From the NCBI GenBank assembly GCA_964390295.1, contig CAYMHR010000031.1, forward strand, positions 1 to 15,486: a stretch of DNA of 15,486 nucleotides, given 5' to 3'. This document shows, piece by piece, positions 7,524 to 15,382 of the stretch; position 1 is the stretch's first letter, and each line of letters starts with the position of its first letter. A program made the position numbers and the translations under genes. The notes beneath the pieces were generated by a model that made no database searches, was not told the DNA's origin, and was given only the letters and a program-made list of their open reading frames with translations. The DNA is from RGIG3009 sp964390295. GTDB taxonomy: Bacteria > Bacillota > Clostridia > Oscillospirales > Acutalibacteraceae.

Positions 7524-8618
7524 ATGGCAACCGACTATTTTGCACAAGCCGAACAACGGAACGCCGCGTATGAAAAGCAGCAAAAGGAGCTTGGCGAGAC
7601 CAAAAAAGCGACGCTGAACGATCAGCTTGATCGACAGCTCAAGCAAGCCGAGCAGGAGGCAGAGCTTCAGGTAAAGGAGCTGGACAGCAGCTACCGCAGT
7701 GTGGTGGATACGAACGCCGTCCAAAAAGAATTGGATAAACGTCACGTCAAGGAAACGCTGGCCAATTTGGGACTGCTGCGTTCCGGCACCCATGCGACAC
7801 AGCAAACGGCGATCGAGCTGTCGGCCGGCAACAAAAACGCGGCGGCGTTACTGCAACGTCAAAACGCCGTGGATTCGCTGAAGCAATCGCTTGCCGAGTA
7901 CAAACGCGACGTGGAAAACACGCGTCGGGAAACGATAAACGAGATTGACGAAACGGTGCAGAACAACGTGGCAACGTACAGCGCGAACACGCTGTCCGAT
8001 GCGATGACGGCGGCCAACAAGGATTATGCGGCTCAACTGGACTATGAAAAGGAACTGGCGGAGCTGAAGCAGAAGGCAAAGAAAGAGGAGGAGCAAGCCG
8101 CGGTTGACAACGAAAAGCTGTATGCCAACAAGGGGTATCAGTTTGCCGGCACGGGCTACACGCGCCGGGCAGACGGCACCTCGAAGGCGGACGCGTATTT
8201 CAAGTATTACGATTCCACCGCCAACAAGATGATGACCATTTCCGGTGACGAATTGATCGACCAACTGATGGAACGGGACGGCTTGTCGAGCAGCACGGCA
8301 TCGGCCTTCGTCGACAGCCTAACCGTAAACGCAGGAAACGATTATAGCACCGTGCGCTACGGAAACGGGCAGGAAAACGTCTATCTCACGCATCTGGCCA
8401 ATGCCTTGACCCTGCCGCAGGATGCGAACGGGATCAAGATTTATAACCGCAAGTTCGGTACCAAGGCCCAATCCGCGCGGGACGTGCGCCGCGATTATGC
8501 TCAACGCATTTTGGAGGAGCCTGGTCTGACGGATACGGACAAGGCGGACATCTTTAACAAGGCCGGCTTTACCACCTCCGAGCTGGCCGAGTACGCCAAA
8601 AGCAGCACGACACAGTAA
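7524..8618 (+). CDS. Coiled-coil virion-associated protein
   Basis: 364 aa, starting directly after the previous TAA; GGGGGA (7508-7513) is the likely SD. Residues 1-60 and 110-200 are Lys/Glu/Gln/Ala-rich helices with strong coiled-coil character. Between them is a block that I recall from many clostridial phage structural operons: VKELDSSYRSVVDTNAVQKE followed by ETLANLGLLRSGTHATQQTA. Residues about 205-364 form a separate, less repetitive domain (GYQFAGTGYTRRADGTSKAD onward, later YLTHLANAL and DKADIFNKAGFTTSELAEYA). There is no signal peptide or membrane helix. Its place between the tail hub and the giant polyvalent protein suggests an internal core or ejection protein, comparable in position to T7 gp14/gp15, but this is inference from context. 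Confidence 0.68.
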   Translation: MATDYFAQAEQRNAAYEKQQKELGETKKATLNDQLDRQLKQAEQEAELQVKELDSSYRSVVDTNAVQKELDKRHVKETLANLGLLRSGTHATQQTAIELSAGNKNAAALLQRQNAVDSLKQSLAEYKRDVENTRRETINEIDETVQNNVATYSANTLSDAMTAANKDYAAQLDYEKELAELKQKAKKEEEQAAVDNEKLYANKGYQFAGTGYTRRADGTSKADAYFKYYDSTANKMMTISGDELIDQLMERDGLSSSTASAFVDSLTVNAGNDYSTVRYGNGQENVYLTHLANALTLPQDANGIKIYNRKFGTKAQSARDVRRDYAQRILEEPGLTDTDKADIFNKAGFTTSELAEYAKSSTTQ

Positions 8619-8637
8619 AGTAGCCAACCGGTACGTT

Positions 8638-8654
8638 CGGCAACGACGTTGCCG
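8638..8654 (+). promoter_or_regulatory. Hairpin just before the giant gene's ribosome binding site
   Basis: CGGCAAC (8638-8644) and GTTGCCG (8648-8654) pair 7/7 around GAC. The hairpin fills most of the 54-nt gap between the coiled-coil gene stop and the giant gene and ends 4 nt before the SD AAAGGA (8659-8664). No T-run follows. It could insulate the SD from upstream translation or mark a processing site. It also buries the TTG at 8649, which argues against that codon as a start. Confidence 0.5.
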
Positions 8655-8672
8655 TGGGAAAGGAAGAAAACG

Positions 8673-11600
8673 ATGCAAGGATTGTCGGCGACAGCGGCAC
8701 TGAATCAAAGCGTAACGGCCGATTCGGTCAAGCAACTGCGTAAGACGTTGCAGATCGACGGCGGCGGCAGTCGCTCCGATTCAGCGGTAACGACGGATTG
8801 GCTACAGACCAATCGGGATTCCTTAAATAATTTTGTGACGACGACGCTGGAAAACCGCTTTGCCGATTACCAAACGACCTTAAATCAAGCCGGGGAATGG
8901 CAATCGCCGGAAACGATGAACTCTTTGATCGATTTAACGGAGAATTATCGCCGCTCCGGCTATTTTGGGTTGGAGGATGAAGAATACGCCGAGGTTTTGA
9001 AAAATCTAAAGAAGTTACGCAAAGTCTATGCGGAGTTTTCCGACACGACGGATTACCAACAGGCGGTTGCCGACTTCAAAGCGTATCAAAAGCAGCAGGA
9101 AGAAGAACGCGCGACGATGATTGCCACTGCCAAGGAAGAGCTTATCGGGCAATGGGCGGATAACTATGTGAACGGCAGGGATAATTCTTTAGACTTGGAC
9201 GTGACCGATCCGCAGGTCGCAGAGGTGGTGCACCAGGCACAGCTCAAAAAAGCAAAGGAAACCGCACCTCCGACGATTATCGACGAGCTCTCGAAGGTGC
9301 GCGAAAACAATGCTCGCCGGAATATGCTGGTGAACGATGCGATGACGGCTCTGGTATCGATTCCGGATAATTTTATCGTCAAACCGTTGCGCGCGGCAAC
9401 GGACGTGGTGTTGAGCCTCTCCGGTCAGCCGACCGAGAATTCCTTTACCAAAGCGCTGGACTCTTATTCGGATTTTGCGGAGCGTATCAACCAGTGGGAA
9501 GCACAGCAGGATGCTTTGCTTACTCCCGGAGAACGGGCGATTAGCACCGTATTCAAAACCAGCTTGCACGCGATTCCGTATTTCTTGGTGTCCTATTACA
9601 GCAACACGGGCGGCTCGCTGGCGTCGCAAGGCGCGAATATCCGCGGCATGTCGGCGGCGACCGGCAACACGTTGAGCACGTTGGCAACCACGGCGAAAAT
9701 AGCGTCGCAGAAGCTGTTTGCCGACCCCATGTTTTGGATGACGGCCGCTTCCAGTGGCGCGGAGGCATATTTGGATGCCAAACAGAGTGGCGTTTCGCTG
9801 GGAAAACGTGCGCTTACCGGTGTGTTGACGGGCGTGCTGAACGGCGTTGTGGAGCTGGGTGGCGGCGAAGACAACGCCGGCATGCAAACGTTGGTGCAGG
9901 AAATCCAGAACCCCTACCAGTCGCGTGCGGTAACCGAGCTCGTTAAGCGGTTTGTGTCGGCGGCTATGGCCGAAGGGTTGGAAGAAGTCGAGCAAAATAT
10001 CGTTACTTCTCTGGTGAAAAAGGCCGTGTACCAGCACGATATGCCGTTGTTGAACACCGGTGGATTGATACCTTCTTTGACGTTGGGAGCCTCGCAAGCA
10101 CCGGATGAAGAAGCCGTGGTGAATTTGGTGCGTGAGGTAAAGAGCTTTTTGATCGGCACGGCGGTTAGCGCCGTCACGATGGCACCTTCTACGGCAAAGG
10201 CGATTCGCAACGCCAAATCCACCGTGACGAACGACTATGCCGTTGCTGAGACGGTGCGCTGGTGGAATACGCAATCGGAAAAATTGCAGAGCTTATTACG
10301 TTCGCGTCTTGCATCCAACGCCAAAATCGGATATACTGATGGTAGTGTCGGGCAAGCCGATGCCATCCGCGGACGGGTGGCGGCGTCGTCAGAAAAACTG
10401 TCCCTGTCGGCAGGGAACACGGCCGTTGCCACGACGGTAGCTGACCGGACGGACTATAAGGCTTTGGAAAAATACGACAGCCGCCAATACGCAAATTACG
10501 GTTGGGTAACGGTCAATCGCGTGTTGACCGAAAAAGAGCAGACGAAGCTGTATTCTCAATTTGCCGATGCAGTGGTTCATCGCTTTGAGTATCCGACCAC
10601 GAGCTCCGGCGAAAAGATCATTACCGTAGGGCACAACTACAACGATGCCAACAAGCTGGTGTACATCAGCGGTACGCTACAGAACCCCATCATTTCCCGC
10701 GTGGTAGAGATCGTGCCGAGTGATCCGGGGGAAATCAGCGCCGTTCGCCAAAACATTATTGATAATGAGGTGGCAGGATATGAGCATATATGGGACGTTG
10801 TTACAGCTGTTTTTGGACAAAACGTATTCCGTATCCAATCGAGTACAGATTTTAAAAGCTATCGCGAGCTTGCGGGAACGCGCGAAAATCGACCGGGCAA
10901 CGATCCTGGCAACACAGGTTATCAACAGCAATCTGCCGGAGGAAGAAGCGGTACAGAAAATTCTGGCGCAGATCGCCAGAATGTAACCGGAGACGCCGTT
11001 TCGCCTGGTGCATCTCAGAAACCGGCGGCAAGCATTTTCCCGGACTATGCACTTTTAGATAAATATGATAGCCGCCAATACGCAAATTACGGTTGGGTAA
11101 CGGTCAATCGCGTGCTGACCGGAAAAGAGCGAAAAAAACTGTATTCTCAATTTGCCGATGCAGTGGCGCTTCGCTTTGTGTATCCGACCACGAGCTCCGG
11201 CAAAAAAATCATTACCGTAGGGCACAACTACAACGACGCCAACAAGCTGGTGTACATCAGCGGCACGATGAAGAACCCGATTATTTCCCGCGTGGTGGAG
11301 ATCGTGCCGAGTGATTTGGCGGACGTGAGTTATTTGCGTGAGCTGTTGATCGAAAGTGAGGTAACGGGCAATGTCAATTTACGGACGGATGCTGAAAGCG
11401 TTTACGGAGAAAGGATATTCCGTAGCCACCAAAGCGAAGATTTTGCATCATATCGCGAGCTTGCAGGAACGCGCGAAAATCGACCGAGCAACGATCCTGG
11501 CGACACAGATTATCAACAGCGATCTGCCGGAGGAAGAAGCGGTACAGAAAATTCTGGCGCAGATCGCCGTTTTACAGAAGCAATAACGGACGTTACACCG

Positions 11601-14600
11601 ACGGATACCGTCGGACGATTGGATCGCAACGAAATTTTCGAGCAAAACAGTACTGCTGTGTATCGTGAAGAAATCGGAGAAAACAGCCTGCCGCAGTTTG
11701 ACCGCGGAACGGGCACGGATACGTATGCCCAAAACGCAAAAGACCCACAGCCGAACGGTGTGGGTCAGAACGTGTATGCGCAAAATCGGATGATACTGCC
11801 GGAAATCGTAGAGGACGCATCGTGGACAAAGGCGCAACGACGCGAAAATATTTTGCGTGAGCTTCGGAACAGCGCCGAAACGTACGGCGTTCCGGAGGAG
11901 ACGACGGCGTCGATTGCTTCCATTGCCACGGTGGCCGGAACCTACGTGGTGTTCGTGGATCAGGTATACACTGCCGGCGGAAGAAAGGCGAACGGAAAAT
12001 ATTTGGCAGGGCGCAACCTGGTGCTGGTCTCGGCAAATACGGAGGCGCCGGTATACGAAGTGGTGAAGCACGAGCTGACGCACAGTATTGCCGGTACGCC
12101 GCTGTATACCAAGCTGACGGAGTTTGTGCGTTCATCGTCGGCGGTACAGCAGGTTTTGCAAACCAACGGCATCGAATTTGAACAGTTGGTAGAAGCCAAA
12201 ATAGCCGAGTATGCCGCGTTCGGAGAACAGTTAGATTATCAAGGTGCGGTGGAAGAAATCGTGGCGAACTATGCGGCGAGCTATTTGATGACCGACGTCG
12301 CGCAAATCACGGCCTTGTTCCGCGCACAGAAGAACGTATTTTATAAGCTCCTGTATACCATTCGCAGTTGGGCAAAGCGCGTGCGCTCGCCAAAGGACGT
12401 GCAGTTGTTGCGCCAAGCGGAGCGTTGCTACACGGCGGCACTGGCAAGCCGAGAAAAACGGTATTACCAGAGCCGATATGAACTGCCGACCGGAGAAAAC
12501 CGCTTTGGCAATACAAAAAAGGTGCCGTTCCCTCTGTCCGGAATTAAAACCGAGATAGCTGGCTCAAAGGCCAATGAGGGAACGACACCTTATGACAATA
12601 CTGTATCACAAAATGAAACAGCTGTCAATACCCAGTATACGCAAAGCGGTGGAAAATATGACATCGATGGCGAAAATGATTTTATAGCGGCTATGAATCG
12701 TACGGTGGAGCAATACGGGAAGTCAAAGACAGCTCCGCTGCCGGAACAAGCTGCGGCGGGGGAGCAAAAGCGAGTGGCGCGGTTGGCGCGACAACTGGAG
12801 ACGACAACCGAGGTGACTCCCGATTGGTTTTTGCCGCAGTACCGTCAGCAAATGCTGACGGAAGCGTTCAGCTATCGCCCGCAAACCAACCGAGGCCAGT
12901 TGGAATTTGCTAATCGAAAGCTGGAAGAGCTGGGATTCGGCGGTGCACTGGAGCATTGGCGTCAACGGCATCAGGCGTCTGTGGACGGCAATATGCAAGC
13001 GTTGGGTGCGGTGCTGTTGCACGAGGCGGCACGGCAAAAGAATACGGCGGTGCTGATGGAGCTGAATACTGAGATCGCGTTGGATGCCGTGCACGCCGGG
13101 CAGGCCATTCAAGCGGTCACGCTGATCAAAAACGCAACGCCGGAGGGCCGCGTGTACGTTTTGAAGAAGATGATCGATCGGATGAACGAGAGCAACGGCA
13201 ATCAACGCCGCAGTGCCAAAAAACGTCGGCAGGCAGACGCACTCCGTGAACAGATTGAAGCTGCGCAAAAGCAGGGTGTGGAGCCGGCGCAAGTGGATCG
13301 TCTCCGACAGGAATTGAACGAGACGGACGGTTCTCTGTACTTGCCCGATGTCTGCATCCGGAACGTTTTGTCGCAGAATACGCCGGAGGGCTTGGACGCG
13401 GCCGTGGAAGCGACGCTGGTTGCCGTGGGCCAGCAGAAGGTCGCCGGTTGGATGGAAAAGTGGAACCAATGGCGCTATTTGGTCATGCTGGGTAATTTGC
13501 GGACGCACGGGAGAAACTTCTTATCCAACGTGGTTTTCGCCCCGGTGGTACAAACCAAAAACCTGATCAAATTCGGAATCGAAAGTGCGGTAGGTCAACG
13601 ACTGGATCACAAGACGACCGGCTTGGGCAACCATTACGTGATCGAAGAAAAATACCGTGCGTTTGTGGAGGAAAATTATCAAAAGAACCAAAAGCGCCTG
13701 TCGTCCAGCGGTAAGTACAATCCAGTGCAGGATGCGATTCGCGAGAACCAAACGGTTTTTAACACCAAGCCGCTGGAGTGGTTGCGAAAGCGCAACTTCG
13801 AATTGCTGGAGGCCGAGGATCGCGTTGCTCTGAAATATCACTATACCAGAGCGCTGGCGCAGTATTTGTCGGCCAATCAGGTCGACCCCGCCGGGATCGA
13901 TCCGGAATTTTTGGCGACAGCCGAACGGTACGCGGCCAAAGAGGCACGCAAGGCGACGTTTCGCGACGAAAGCCAAATCGCCGACTGGTTGCAGAAAATT
14001 TCCGGCAAAAACGCGTTTACGCAACTGGTCGTCGAGGGCATTGTTCCTTTCAAAAAAACGCCTGCCAATATTTTGAATTTGTCTTTGGAATACAGCCCGG
14101 CCGGTGTGATCGGTGCCGGGCTTGACCTGGTTAAGCTGAAGCGCGGCGATACGGAGCTGACGGCCAACGACGTGATCGACAAGCTGTCCGCCGGGCTGAC
14201 CGGAACGTTGATCGTGGGACTCGGAGCACTGCTGCGGCATTTTGGCGTTTTGAGTGGCGCAGGGAGTGACGATACCAAGAAGCGCAAGTGGGATGAGCTA
14301 CAGGGAAGGCAGGCGTATGCCGTTACCATCGGTGATTATTCCTATACGTTGGATTGGCTGGCACCGTTTTCGCTTCCGCTGTTCGTCGGCGTGGAATTGT
14401 ACGAGGAGTGCTCGGCAGAAGGGGTCGGGATCGGTGAGGTGCTCGATTCGTTGAACAAATTAACCGAGCCCGTGGTTGAAATGTCAATGCTTCAGGGTGT
14501 TCAAAGCGTCATGGAGACGGTCACTTACGGCGGCAATCTGTTTACGATGATCGGCTCGACGGCTACGGATTACGTTACGCAAGCAGTGCCGACGGTCGGT

Positions 14601-15368
14601 GGCCAGCTCGCGCGTGTGTTGGACGATACGCGCCGCGAAAGCTACGTAGAGTCGGGGGCGCAGCTTTCTGATCTGCAGTACGCCGGTCAACAGATTCTCG
14701 GTAAGCTTCCGGGCTTGGAAAGTACCAAAAAGGAATACGTCAACCAGTGGGGCGAAACCGTAAGCAACGGGAACGTGGCAGAGCGGATTTTTTCGAACCT
14801 GCTTTCTCCCGCGTACTATAAAAAGAAGCGTTCCGGTACCGTAGACGATGAAATCGATCGCTTGTACCGCGCCACGGAAGATGGCGGCGTGTTGCCGTCC
14901 ATCGGTACCAAAGCCTTTTCGGTGAATGGGAAGCAATATCACTTGACTGCTGAGGAAAGCACGACGTATCAAAAAAAGCAGGGCGAGACGGCCTACGCCA
15001 TGCTAAAAAAGCTGGTGGATTCGTCGGCGTATCGGGTGATGGACGATGCTCAACGCGTGTACGCCGTAAAACGCGTGTACGAGTATGCTACCGATTTTGC
15101 GCGAAAAACCATCGTTACCGCGCGCGGAGATACCTACGAGCTGTCGTCGGCCTCTGGTCGCTTGAATGCGGTGGTTTCCAAGCACGGCGTGGTGGCGGAC
15201 TATTTGTTGTTTGCCACGTGGAACCAACAATTAAGCGCTGATCGCGACCGTTACGGAAAAACGATCGCAGGTAGTAAAAAGAAAAAACTGATCGCCACGG
15301 CCAAAAAGGCCGGGTATACGCGAGAGGAAATCCGATTGTACATGGAGGAACTGGGATATGCAGCGTAA
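8673..15368 (+). CDS. Giant polyvalent internal/ejected virion protein with tandem nuclease-like repeats and metallopeptidase
   Basis: 2,231 aa from ATG 8673 (SD AAAGGA, 8 nt upstream). In order: helical N-terminus (1-200); hydrophobic stretches near 300-315, 350-365, 375-390 and 492-505 with a polyvalent-type EGLEEVEQN motif (about 434); two near-identical repeats (593-769 and 790-966) with YDSRQYANYGWVTVNRVLT and VGHNYNDANKLVYISGT, resembling PBECR-type nuclease-like domains of phage polyvalent proteins (tentative); a metallopeptidase domain (about 1040-1260) with HELTH at 1133-1137 and a likely third ligand Glu at 1194/1195; a linker containing a palindromic element; long helical domains with NLRTHGRNFLSNVVFAP (1608) typical of polyvalent C-termini; a hydrophobic helix (about 1837-1856), WLAPFSLPLFVGVELY (1895), and a basic C-terminus (GKTIAGSKKKKL). 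Likely packaged and ejected with DNA, where it could remodel the envelope and act on host factors. The two internal repeats each hold an overlapping small frame. Confidence 0.82.
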   Translation: MQGLSATAALNQSVTADSVKQLRKTLQIDGGGSRSDSAVTTDWLQTNRDSLNNFVTTTLENRFADYQTTLNQAGEWQSPETMNSLIDLTENYRRSGYFGLEDEEYAEVLKNLKKLRKVYAEFSDTTDYQQAVADFKAYQKQQEEERATMIATAKEELIGQWADNYVNGRDNSLDLDVTDPQVAEVVHQAQLKKAKETAPPTIIDELSKVRENNARRNMLVNDAMTALVSIPDNFIVKPLRAATDVVLSLSGQPTENSFTKALDSYSDFAERINQWEAQQDALLTPGERAISTVFKTSLHAIPYFLVSYYSNTGGSLASQGANIRGMSAATGNTLSTLATTAKIASQKLFADPMFWMTAASSGAEAYLDAKQSGVSLGKRALTGVLTGVLNGVVELGGGEDNAGMQTLVQEIQNPYQSRAVTELVKRFVSAAMAEGLEEVEQNIVTSLVKKAVYQHDMPLLNTGGLIPSLTLGASQAPDEEAVVNLVREVKSFLIGTAVSAVTMAPSTAKAIRNAKSTVTNDYAVAETVRWWNTQSEKLQSLLRSRLASNAKIGYTDGSVGQADAIRGRVAASSEKLSLSAGNTAVATTVADRTDYKALEKYDSRQYANYGWVTVNRVLTEKEQTKLYSQFADAVVHRFEYPTTSSGEKIITVGHNYNDANKLVYISGTLQNPIISRVVEIVPSDPGEISAVRQNIIDNEVAGYEHIWDVVTAVFGQNVFRIQSSTDFKSYRELAGTRENRPGNDPGNTGYQQQSAGGRSGTENSGADRQNVTGDAVSPGASQKPAASIFPDYALLDKYDSRQYANYGWVTVNRVLTGKERKKLYSQFADAVALRFVYPTTSSGKKIITVGHNYNDANKLVYISGTMKNPIISRVVEIVPSDLADVSYLRELLIESEVTGNVNLRTDAESVYGERIFRSHQSEDFASYRELAGTRENRPSNDPGDTDYQQRSAGGRSGTENSGADRRFTEAITDVTPTDTVGRLDRNEIFEQNSTAVYREEIGENSLPQFDRGTGTDTYAQNAKDPQPNGVGQNVYAQNRMILPEIVEDASWTKAQRRENILRELRNSAETYGVPEETTASIASIATVAGTYVVFVDQVYTAGGRKANGKYLAGRNLVLVSANTEAPVYEVVKHELTHSIAGTPLYTKLTEFVRSSSAVQQVLQTNGIEFEQLVEAKIAEYAAFGEQLDYQGAVEEIVANYAASYLMTDVAQITALFRAQKNVFYKLLYTIRSWAKRVRSPKDVQLLRQAERCYTAALASREKRYYQSRYELPTGENRFGNTKKVPFPLSGIKTEIAGSKANEGTTPYDNTVSQNETAVNTQYTQSGGKYDIDGENDFIAAMNRTVEQYGKSKTAPLPEQAAAGEQKRVARLARQLETTTEVTPDWFLPQYRQQMLTEAFSYRPQTNRGQLEFANRKLEELGFGGALEHWRQRHQASVDGNMQALGAVLLHEAARQKNTAVLMELNTEIALDAVHAGQAIQAVTLIKNATPEGRVYVLKKMIDRMNESNGNQRRSAKKRRQADALREQIEAAQKQGVEPAQVDRLRQELNETDGSLYLPDVCIRNVLSQNTPEGLDAAVEATLVAVGQQKVAGWMEKWNQWRYLVMLGNLRTHGRNFLSNVVFAPVVQTKNLIKFGIESAVGQRLDHKTTGLGNHYVIEEKYRAFVEENYQKNQKRLSSSGKYNPVQDAIRENQTVFNTKPLEWLRKRNFELLEAEDRVALKYHYTRALAQYLSANQVDPAGIDPEFLATAERYAAKEARKATFRDESQIADWLQKISGKNAFTQLVVEGIVPFKKTPANILNLSLEYSPAGVIGAGLDLVKLKRGDTELTANDVIDKLSAGLTGTLIVGLGALLRHFGVLSGAGSDDTKKRKWDELQGRQAYAVTIGDYSYTLDWLAPFSLPLFVGVELYEECSAEGVGIGEVLDSLNKLTEPVVEMSMLQGVQSVMETVTYGGNLFTMIGSTATDYVTQAVPTVGGQLARVLDDTRRESYVESGAQLSDLQYAGQQILGKLPGLESTKKEYVNQWGETVSNGNVAERIFSNLLSPAYYKKKRSGTVDDEIDRLYRATEDGGVLPSIGTKAFSVNGKQYHLTAEESTTYQKKQGETAYAMLKKLVDSSAYRVMDDAQRVYAVKRVYEYATDFARKTIVTARGDTYELSSASGRLNAVVSKHGVVADYLLFATWNQQLSADRDRYGKTIAGSKKKKLIATAKKAGYTREEIRLYMEELGYAA
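10450..10977 (+). repeat. Tandem 528-bp repeat, copy A
   Basis: First of two direct copies 591 bp apart (start to start) without indels. Outer parts (10450-10720 and 10870-10977) are almost identical to copy B; the middle (about 10722-10865) is strongly diverged. It encodes residues 593-769 of the giant protein and contains nested frame A. Confidence 0.9.
10780..10986 (+). CDS. Nested small ORF A (+1 frame inside the giant gene)
   Basis: 68 aa, starting MSIYGTLLQLFLDKTYSVSN and ending AVQKILAQIARM, in the +1 frame relative to the giant gene. GAGG (10767-10770) lies 9 nt before ATG. The product has the amphipathic pattern of a small 3-4 helix protein, with a charged RERAKIDRATILATQ centre and an LPEEEAVQKILAQI C-terminal helix. 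Against nested ORF B, 49 of the first 66 residues are identical, versus 43 of 67 for the main frame over the same DNA; in the diverged first 27 codons it is 13/27 versus 7/26. Codons 2-5 (SIYG) all differ in sequence but encode the same residues. No family recognised. It could be a real overprinted gene, a partner or inhibitor of the nuclease-like domain, or a relic of an older reading frame. Confidence 0.5.
   Translation: MSIYGTLLQLFLDKTYSVSNRVQILKAIASLRERAKIDRATILATQVINSNLPEEEAVQKILAQIARM
11041..11568 (+). repeat. Tandem 528-bp repeat, copy B
   Basis: Second direct copy, 591 bp after copy A, encoding residues 790-966 of the giant protein and containing nested frame B. The copies are joined by a 63-bp spacer (10978-11040) that shows no relation to the sequence after copy B. 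Confidence 0.9.
11371..11586 (+). CDS. Nested small ORF B (+1 frame inside the giant gene)
   Basis: 71 aa, starting MSIYGRMLKAFTEKGYSVAT and ending ILAQIAVLQKQ, in the same +1 frame as nested ORF A and exactly 591 bp downstream of it. GAGG (11358-11361) is again 9 nt before ATG. A TAA in this frame at 11362-11364 lies just upstream, so ATG 11371 is the first possible ATG and the frame cannot be a longer chance ORF. The product keeps hydrophobic and charged positions of copy A by conservative changes (L/M, D/E, R/K, V/I). The main frame over the 3' half is a Gly/Ser/Asn-rich linker, which imposes weak constraint and could host a second protein. Function unknown; expression is not shown by sequence alone. 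Confidence 0.55.
   Translation: MSIYGRMLKAFTEKGYSVATKAKILHHIASLQERAKIDRATILATQIINSDLPEEEAVQKILAQIAVLQKQ
12519..12591. repeat. 73-nt palindromic element inside the coding region
   Basis: Arms 12519-12534 and 12576-12591 are inverted repeats with 15 of 16 matches (AAGGTGCCGTTCCCTC; one C/A mismatch), separated by 41 nt that can form a small inner hairpin TGGC-TCAAAG-GCCA. It lies in the linker between the metallopeptidase and the helical domains (residues about 1283-1307) and is read through in frame as part of KVPFPLSGIKTEIAGSKANE. On the minus strand the second arm is followed by six Ts. It looks like an inserted mobile palindrome, similar in style to palindromic elements known to enter genes elsewhere, but the family is not established here. 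Confidence 0.6.
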
Positions 15369-15382
15369 GAAGGAGGAACATT

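Noticed and set aside
6879..7805. 308-aa minus-strand open frame across the tail-hub and coiled-coil genes
   Set aside because: It spans the junction of two well-supported sense genes and has no SD or domain; treated as a shadow.
8649..8672. TTG upstream start for the giant protein
   Set aside because: The TTG sits in a hairpin, and the strong SD AAAGGA lies inside the would-be extension, 8 nt before ATG 8673.
9189..10274. 361-aa minus-strand open frame inside the giant gene
   Set aside because: The product is Arg/His-rich and low in recognisable motifs, and the sense frame is continuous and protein-like here. Long antisense frames are expected in this codon usage.
10720..10779. Upstream extension of nested ORF A to an earlier start at 10720
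   Set aside because: The extension is not conserved in copy B, where a TAA in this frame lies 6 nt upstream of the ATG; the shared GAGG site points to the ATG at 10780.
10450..11568. Repeats as a CRISPR array or insertion sequence
   Set aside because: There are only two long protein-coding copies with no short spacers, no transposase and no terminal inverted repeats.
13778..14125. 115-aa +strand frame inside the giant gene as another overprinted gene
   Set aside because: Unlike the MSIYG frames it is Arg/Gly/Ser-rich without helical pattern, has no second copy to compare, and no convincing SD.
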